The notes beneath the pieces are model-generated. The model worked only from the letters and a program-made list of their open reading frames with translations, searched no databases and had not been told where the DNA came from. This document shows positions 13,525-16,957 of a stretch of DNA of 16,957 nt, in pieces (within the stretch, counting starts at the first letter, position 1; each line of letters begins with the position of its first letter). The position numbers and the translations under genes were made by a program. Source of the stretch: JAPUDQ01 sp039916485 (GTDB lineage Bacteria; Patescibacteriota; Saccharimonadia; Saccharimonadales; Saccharimonadaceae); assembly GCA_039916485.1 (NCBI GenBank), contig JBDSLH010000001.1:1-16957 (forward strand), in the 5' to 3' direction.

Positions 13525-13842
13525 TTAGCGTGGAGTAAGTAACTTCACGTGTTCTGAGTATGTATTGACTGCTTGCAAAACAGGAATTGCTTGGATACCC
13601 TGGTCGGTAAGTGAATACGTTACATCTGCACGGGACTGTTCATTACGACTGATTAGTCCGGTTGCTTGCATATTTTTGAGTCGAGTCGACAAGGTTGCGG
13701 TATTAACGCCTTCGACAAGTAGTTCAAGATCACGGAATCTTCGCGGCCCATCAGTGAGCTTATCGATGATCATCATAGTCCAATAATCACCTAACAGTTT
13801 TAGGCTTTGTTTACATACAGGGTTTTGAGTTGTTACTGACAT
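13525..13842 (-). CDS. HxlR-family transcriptional regulator
   Basis: A 105-residue winged helix-turn-helix regulator of the HxlR/YodB type, normally a dimer. Visible features: the N-terminal conserved Cys (C10) followed by LLGDYWTMMIIDKL, GPRRFRDLE, the recognition segment ATLSTRLKNMQATGLI, and a wing with ADVTYSLTDQG. The N-terminal Cys is the residue that senses quinones, diamide or aldehydes in studied members. It is divergently transcribed from a quinone-oxidoreductase-like gene, the classic arrangement for local control. Two palindromes lie between them (13852-13866 and 13884-13893). No good Shine-Dalgarno precedes the ATG. Confidence 0.93.
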   Translation of the reverse strand: MSVTTQNPVCKQSLKLLGDYWTMMIIDKLTDGPRRFRDLELLVEGVNTATLSTRLKNMQATGLISRNEQSRADVTYSLTDQGIQAIPVLQAVNTYSEHVKLLTPR

Positions 13843-13851
13843 ATATTGTTG

Positions 13852-13866
13852 CTTTAATAATTAAAG
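13852..13866. promoter_or_regulatory. Palindrome 1 between hxlR and the reductase
   Basis: CTTTAAT-A-ATTAAAG is a perfect inverted repeat with seven-base arms. It lies 9 bases upstream of the HxlR start codon, and its right end coincides with the -35 (TTAAAG, 13861-13866) proposed for the reductase gene. A candidate regulator site. Confidence 0.45.
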
Positions 13867-13889
13867 TACTCTACAATTAATACTACTAT
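13861..13889 (+). promoter_or_regulatory. Candidate promoter of the reductase gene
   Basis: -35-like TTAAAG (13861-13866), a 17-base spacer, and -10-like TACTAT (13884-13889). The predicted start is near 13896, followed by the Shine-Dalgarno GAGGGA (13913-13918) before the ATG at 13924. Both hexamers are imperfect. Confidence 0.45.
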
Positions 13890-13893
13890 AGTA
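13884..13893. promoter_or_regulatory. Palindrome 2, probable HxlR operator
   Basis: TACTATAGTA is a perfect 10-base palindrome covering the proposed -10 of the reductase gene. It resembles the TACTA/TAGTA half-sites described for YodB-type HxlR regulators (from memory). Bound HxlR here would block reductase transcription. Confidence 0.5.
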
Positions 13894-13923
13894 ATCATAG
13901 CAAACAACAAGCGAGGGAACAAT

Positions 13924-14856
13924 ATGAAAGCAGCACAGATTCAAGAATATGGCGGTCCAAGTGTGGTAACAGTCGTCGATGCCGAGAAACCAGTCGTAAA
14001 AGCGGGCCAAATCCTCGTCGAGGTTCATGCGGCAAGTTTGAATCCATTTGATACTACTATCCGAGAGGGCTACATGAAGGACATGATACCAATCGATTTT
14101 CCCGCAACGCTTGGGGGGGATATCGCTGGTACTGTAGTCGAAATCGGAGACGGCGTAGATACTGTAGCTATCGGTGACAATGTGTACGGTCAGGCAAACA
14201 TCGTTGCAGGCAATAGTGGTGCATTTGCAGAGTATGCTGCAACAGCAGCAGGACAGGTCGCCATAGCTCCAACAAATGTATCTATTACCGAAGCAGCAGC
14301 GTTACCTCTGGTTGGCGTAAGTGCGATGCAAGCAGTTCATGAGCATATTGCACTAAAAGCTAACCAAAAAATCCTGATCATCGGTGGCGGTGGTGGCATA
14401 GGTCGTGTCGCAATCCAAGTGGCAAAACATCTCGGTGCATACGTCGCAACGACGGCGTCTGGCGAGGGTATCGAGATCGCTACAACACTCGGTGCCGATG
14501 AAGTGATTGACTATACTTCACAAGATTTCACGGAACTGTTGCATGATTTCGATGCAGCATTCGATACTGCAGGTGGTGATGAATTTGCAAAAGCACTCAG
14601 TATCTTGAAGCAAGGCGGAATCGCAGTTACGATGACTGCTCAATTCGATGAAGCACAAGCAAAAGATTTAGGTATAACTGCTATAGCACAGATGACACAC
14701 GTTACTACAGCAGTACTTGATCAGCTACGAGAGCTCGTAGAAGCTGATGTAGTAAAACCGTATGTAGGTAAGGAATTTAGTCTTGATGAAGTCCAAGAAG
14801 CGTTCACTGCGCGCGAATCCGGCACAGTCGATGGCAAGGTAGTGTTGAACATCTAA
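13924..14856 (+). CDS. NADPH:quinone-oxidoreductase-like protein (MDR superfamily)
   Basis: A 310-residue medium-chain dehydrogenase/reductase of the zinc-free quinone-oxidoreductase group. The N-terminal GroES-like domain shows AASLNPFD, LGGDIAGTV and GDNVYG. The Rossmann domain has the nucleotide-binding loop GGGGGIG (154-160) followed by GRVAIQVAKHLGA and GADEVIDY. The usual zinc-binding Cys/His residues are absent, as expected. The likely reaction is NAD(P)H-dependent reduction of quinones or enones for detoxification. A good Shine-Dalgarno (GAGGGA) lies six to seven bases before the ATG. Its codon use appears richer in GC-ending codons than its neighbours, perhaps from later acquisition. 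That is an impression, not a calculation. Confidence 0.93.
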   Translation: MKAAQIQEYGGPSVVTVVDAEKPVVKAGQILVEVHAASLNPFDTTIREGYMKDMIPIDFPATLGGDIAGTVVEIGDGVDTVAIGDNVYGQANIVAGNSGAFAEYAATAAGQVAIAPTNVSITEAAALPLVGVSAMQAVHEHIALKANQKILIIGGGGGIGRVAIQVAKHLGAYVATTASGEGIEIATTLGADEVIDYTSQDFTELLHDFDAAFDTAGGDEFAKALSILKQGGIAVTMTAQFDEAQAKDLGITAIAQMTHVTTAVLDQLRELVEADVVKPYVGKEFSLDEVQEAFTARESGTVDGKVVLNI

Positions 14857-14885
14857 CCCTGCTCACTACATTAGTCCAATAAATA

Positions 14886-14912
14886 TTTAAGAGCCCGAAT
14901 ACGGCTCTTAAA
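14886..14912. terminator. Bidirectional terminator
   Basis: TTTAAGAGCC (14886-14895) and GGCTCTTAAA (14903-14912) form a perfect 10-pair stem with a 7-base loop. A/T-rich tails lie on both sides, so it can serve the reductase gene on the plus strand and the DUF1801 gene on the minus strand. Its right edge touches the DUF1801 stop codon (14913-14915). It is the strongest terminator in the window. Confidence 0.8.
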
Positions 14913-15335
14913 TTATGAGGTATGCTGAACTTTCATGCTCAAATATGAATCTTTTATTAAATCTTCCAGTATGGACTGATCGACATCCGCTAGTTTTTTG
15001 ATATAAAGACAGCCTTTGCTTGTTTTATGTTTGCCTAACTTCTGGAGAAGATCAGTGTAGGTATCGAAACCATTCATAAAATAGATTGTGAGATTTTGCT
15101 TACGGGGTGAAAAGCCTGTTAGCGGCCAGTCGCCTTCTTGGCTACTTCGATCAGATTTATAGTGGTATGATCCAAATCCGATTATACTCGGCCCCCACAT
15201 CTTAGCTTGTTCGCCAGAGATGCGAGTAAAAGTTTCTAAAAGAATATAGCTGTCTGCTTTTTTCTGTTCATCGTCAACAGTATCAATAAACGTTGATACG
15301 TCTGCATCGTTAACATGTGTTTTTAATTCGCTCAT
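14913..15335 (-). CDS. DUF1801 (YdhG-like) protein
   Basis: A 140-residue soluble protein with the DUF1801 pattern: MWGPSIIGFGSYHYK (about 46-60), GDWPLTGFSPRKQNLTIYFM (68-87), then KLGKHKTSKGCLYIKKLADVD near the C-terminus. The family has an SRPBCC-unrelated small alpha/beta fold and no settled function. Conserved aromatic and Lys residues suggest ligand binding. The ATG at 15335 has no Shine-Dalgarno. A perfect extended -10, TGATATCAT (15342-15350), ends six bases before it, so this is another predicted leaderless gene. Length is normal. Confidence 0.88.
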   Translation of the reverse strand: MSELKTHVNDADVSTFIDTVDDEQKKADSYILLETFTRISGEQAKMWGPSIIGFGSYHYKSDRSSQEGDWPLTGFSPRKQNLTIYFMNGFDTYTDLLQKLGKHKTSKGCLYIKKLADVDQSILEDLIKDSYLSMKVQHTS

Positions 15336-15341
15336 ATAGTA

Positions 15342-15350
15342 ATGATATCA
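15342..15350 (-). promoter_or_regulatory. Extended -10 of the DUF1801 gene
   Basis: Minus-strand TGATATCAT, an extended -10, ends six bases before the ATG at 15335. A poor -35 (TTACAG) lies 18 bases upstream. The expected transcript starts at the ATG. Confidence 0.45.
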
Positions 15351-15397
15351 AATTTTGTATGGGGTCTGTAACCGCATAACTATAGATCAAAGGTAGT

Positions 15398-15847
15398 TTA
15401 CTCAACGCGTCTCGCAAAGATCTCTTCTATATCGGGCATAAAAATCTCAGTAATTTTAGGCCCTACTCCGTATAACTCCTGGAGCCGTTTAGAAAATTCA
15501 TCTTGATCTTGACTGCTCTCTATCATGAGAGATATTGATCCATCGTAAAAATCGATCAGTTTTCGCATGCATTTATGTAATCCATCAGCGGTTACATGTT
15601 GATAGCGGGTGTACCCACCTCGGTGGAGCACGCTCACTAGATTGCGGTTGGAGGCATCAACGATTGCCCAGGGGGTATCTAGTTTTTCTTCTATAAATAA
15701 TGTCCATGTTGTAACTGCGACAGTTGACTGGATTGGCTTACCAAACAGATAACACAACAAAAACCAGCGAAACAGTGGAGTGTCACCTTCTAGAATATCG
15801 AGATCGAAGTCAGATGGGGTATGTAGTTTGCCTGCTTTTCTAGGCAT
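15398..15847 (-). CDS. Small helix-hairpin-helix (HhH-GPD/endonuclease III-like) protein
   Basis: A 149-residue protein. The ATG at 15847 is preferred because MPRKAGKLHTPSDFD fits the family start, whereas the longer reading to 16003 runs backwards through the hydrolase gene. It shows DTPLFRWFLLCYLFGKPI near the N-terminus, then RGGYTRYQHVTADGLHKC and a helix-hairpin-helix LYGVGPKITEIF near residue 130. This resembles the helical core of endonuclease III-like base-excision proteins, but no iron-sulfur Cys cluster is present and a catalytic Lys/Asp pair is not obvious. DNA binding is likely, glycosylase activity uncertain. The start lies four bases after the hydrolase stop, so translation is coupled. 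Confidence 0.72.
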   Translation of the reverse strand: MPRKAGKLHTPSDFDLDILEGDTPLFRWFLLCYLFGKPIQSTVAVTTWTLFIEEKLDTPWAIVDASNRNLVSVLHRGGYTRYQHVTADGLHKCMRKLIDFYDGSISLMIESSQDQDEFSKRLQELYGVGPKITEIFMPDIEEIFARRVE

Positions 15848-15851
15848 AGCA

Positions 15852-16532
15852 CTATAACGCCAGTTCTTTTTGCAGTATATGGAGCAACTGATTACGTGAT
15901 GCTTCGTCCTCGAAATAATGATTACCTGTGAGACTGACACATGATACCGATGGGTCGAGTCCTTCAAAATCTTGCGGTCTGATGACGTCGTCCTGCTTGG
16001 CATTAATGATGCGTAGTTGAGTAAATCTGGCTAAATTGTTATAGAGCTTTATCGGTTTAATACCAGATAGCCCTTGCCAATATTCGGGATGTATAACTGT
16101 CGTACTACCATCAGAACCCGACAACCTCGTCCTTGTCGCTGGGTCTATCGGCGTTTCGCTACGACTTGCAAGCTGTTTGATTACAACATCCTCGCTTATC
16201 GCAGCAGGTGGTGCTAGCATGATGATTTTGCGGATATCCCGAGGTTTTAGAAGTGCCGCAACAACACATCCTTGTTCATGACAGACCAGGTCAATAACTG
16301 CATTTGGATAGTCTAACCGTGCAGTATTTATGACTTTACGAAGTTTCAAGACCTGGTCATGTAACGGCCTGGCGGTGATGGTTTTCGATTCCTCGTGTAT
16401 AGGGCTGTAATCAAATAACACTGGTTGAGAGTGTGGTAGTGCATTGGCAATCGCGGTAAACAATCCGCGATTAGTTTTGTGAACACCAAAGCCATGTGAA
16501 AAGATGACGATATTTGTAGGTTGTTGGTTCAT
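15852..16532 (-). CDS. Alpha/beta-hydrolase-fold protein without the Ser nucleophile
   Basis: A 226-residue cytoplasmic protein with the alpha/beta hydrolase layout: oxyanion-hole-type FSHGFG (11-16), nucleophile elbow VCHEQGC (83-89), a central helical cap, then the acid strand NAKQDD (D181 or D182) and the histidine GNHYF (H205). The elbow is normally G-H-S-x-G. Here C84-H85-E86-Q87-G88 puts Glu at the nucleophile position, read directly from a GAA codon. The other two triad residues look intact. It may be a non-catalytic binder or use an unusual mechanism. Its ATG directly follows the stop of the SGNH gene (TAAATG), and the HhH gene starts four bases after its end. Confidence 0.8.
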   Translation of the reverse strand: MNQQPTNIVIFSHGFGVHKTNRGLFTAIANALPHSQPVLFDYSPIHEESKTITARPLHDQVLKLRKVINTARLDYPNAVIDLVCHEQGCVVAALLKPRDIRKIIMLAPPAAISEDVVIKQLASRSETPIDPATRTRLSGSDGSTTVIHPEYWQGLSGIKPIKLYNNLARFTQLRIINAKQDDVIRPQDFEGLDPSVSCVSLTGNHYFEDEASRNQLLHILQKELAL

Positions 16533-16957
16533 TTATTTGAGTGCACTATCAACTGCTTTATTTATTACGGGTATCCACAGAGCATACCCCCGCGCGTTTG
16601 GGTGGAAGTTGTCGGCTGCAGTGAGGGTAGGATCATCTAAGAAAGCCTGGCGTGTTTCTAGAGCTATCGGGGCATGGGTTAACACATTTTTTTCAATGAG
16701 CGAGTCGAATACGTCGTTTATTTGTTTTGTCCGGATTTTCATTACCCATTTAGATATAAAAGGAAATCGAGTTACCGAATCCATAGCTGGTGAGCCAGTC
16801 ACAATAATTTTCACATCCTTGTTTGATTGTCTAAGGCCATTGATGATGGCTTGCATCGAATTCTCCATATCACGTGCTGATGTGAATTTAGTTGCGTCAT
16901 TTGCTCCGACCGCAATGAGTGCTAGATCTGGCGCAAATTCTTGTGCTTTAGGTAACT
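16533..16957 (-). CDS. SGNH/GDSL hydrolase, C-terminal part (5' end outside the window)
   Basis: The reading frame is open to the right window edge, so the start and the GDSL block are missing. The visible part has block III, VGANDATKF with the GxND motif, and block V, DNFHPNARGY, supplying the catalytic Asp and His. A strand with IIVTGSP and a helix rich in Lys and Arg lie between. SGNH enzymes are esterases, lipases or carbohydrate deacetylases, and the substrate is not evident. It is the first visible gene of a minus-strand operon with the alpha/beta hydrolase (zero-base gap) and the HhH protein. An internal ATG at 16868 is not the true start. Confidence 0.9.
   Translation of the reverse strand, partial: LPKAQEFAPDLALIAVGANDATKFTSARDMENSMQAIINGLRQSNKDVKIIVTGSPAMDSVTRFPFISKWVMKIRTKQINDVFDSLIEKNVLTHAPIALETRQAFLDDPTLTAADNFHPNARGYALWIPVINKAVDSALK

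Noticed and set aside
15848..16003. N-terminal extension of the HhH protein up to 16003
   Set aside because: It overlaps the alpha/beta hydrolase gene in another frame, has no family-like sequence, and a well-placed ATG at 15847 follows the hydrolase stop by four bases.
1..16957. CRISPR array, insertion sequence, prophage, restriction system or toxin-antitoxin locus
   Set aside because: No regularly spaced repeats, transposase or integrase motifs, phage genes or Cas proteins were seen on either strand. The Xre gene belongs to a DUF2975 operon rather than to a toxin pair.

Overview
This window looks like part of a small, gene-dense genome from the candidate phyla radiation, most plausibly a Saccharibacteria (TM7) lineage. 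That is inference from the gene content, not a measured placement. The grounds are moderate-to-low GC, the standard genetic code with TGA used as a stop, very tight packing with several tail-to-tail gene overlaps, and a familiar mix: TypA, RarA, slipin, an anchored DUF1524 nuclease, alpha-glucan enzymes, DUF1801, and HxlR with a quinone reductase. No CRISPR array, insertion sequence, rRNA or phage gene was found.

Layout. 1-31 is the 5' part of a tRNA cut by the window edge (minus strand). 161-667 is an orphan DUF2975-like membrane protein. 754-840 is tRNA-Leu(CAG), with a degenerate copy of its own 5' half just upstream (898-944). 1034-2854 is typA, with an unusual leader. 2857-8067 is an alpha-glucan block: a debranching-enzyme-like protein and a GT4 glycosyltransferase, divergently transcribed, then a GH13 alpha-glucosidase. 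A membrane-anchored HNH/DUF1524 nuclease lies inside this block. 8051-10066 holds rarA and a slipin, divergent from each other. 10104-11936 holds a DUF192 protein and an anchored protein with two DUF3558-like modules, directly behind tRNA-Phe(GAA) (11952-12027). 12146-12421 is a small coiled-coil protein. 12418-13427 is a three-gene operon: DUF2975, a YozG-like Xre regulator and a 3-TM protein. 13525-14856 is a divergent HxlR regulator/quinone-oxidoreductase pair with two palindromes between them. 14913-15335 is a DUF1801 protein. 15398 to the right edge is an operon of an SGNH hydrolase (partial), an alpha/beta hydrolase lacking its Ser nucleophile, and a small helix-hairpin-helix protein.

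Working together. The debranching-like enzyme, GT4 transferase and GH13 enzyme probably act on storage or scavenged alpha-glucans. The DUF2975-Xre-membrane operon and the distant DUF2975 copy share an 18/19-base promoter element, which suggests one regulator controls both. HxlR and its divergent reductase look like an electrophile/quinone stress module.

Most notable signals. (1) Several genes have a -10 hexamer only 6-9 bases before the ATG and no usable Shine-Dalgarno, so leaderless mRNAs look common here. (2) The typA leader separates its Shine-Dalgarno from the ATG by a perfect hairpin that also contains a four-codon ORF overlapping the start. (3) There is a disrupted tRNA-Leu 5' half. (4) The two DUF2975 loci share an operator-like palindrome. 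(5) The alpha/beta hydrolase has Glu in place of the nucleophile Ser.
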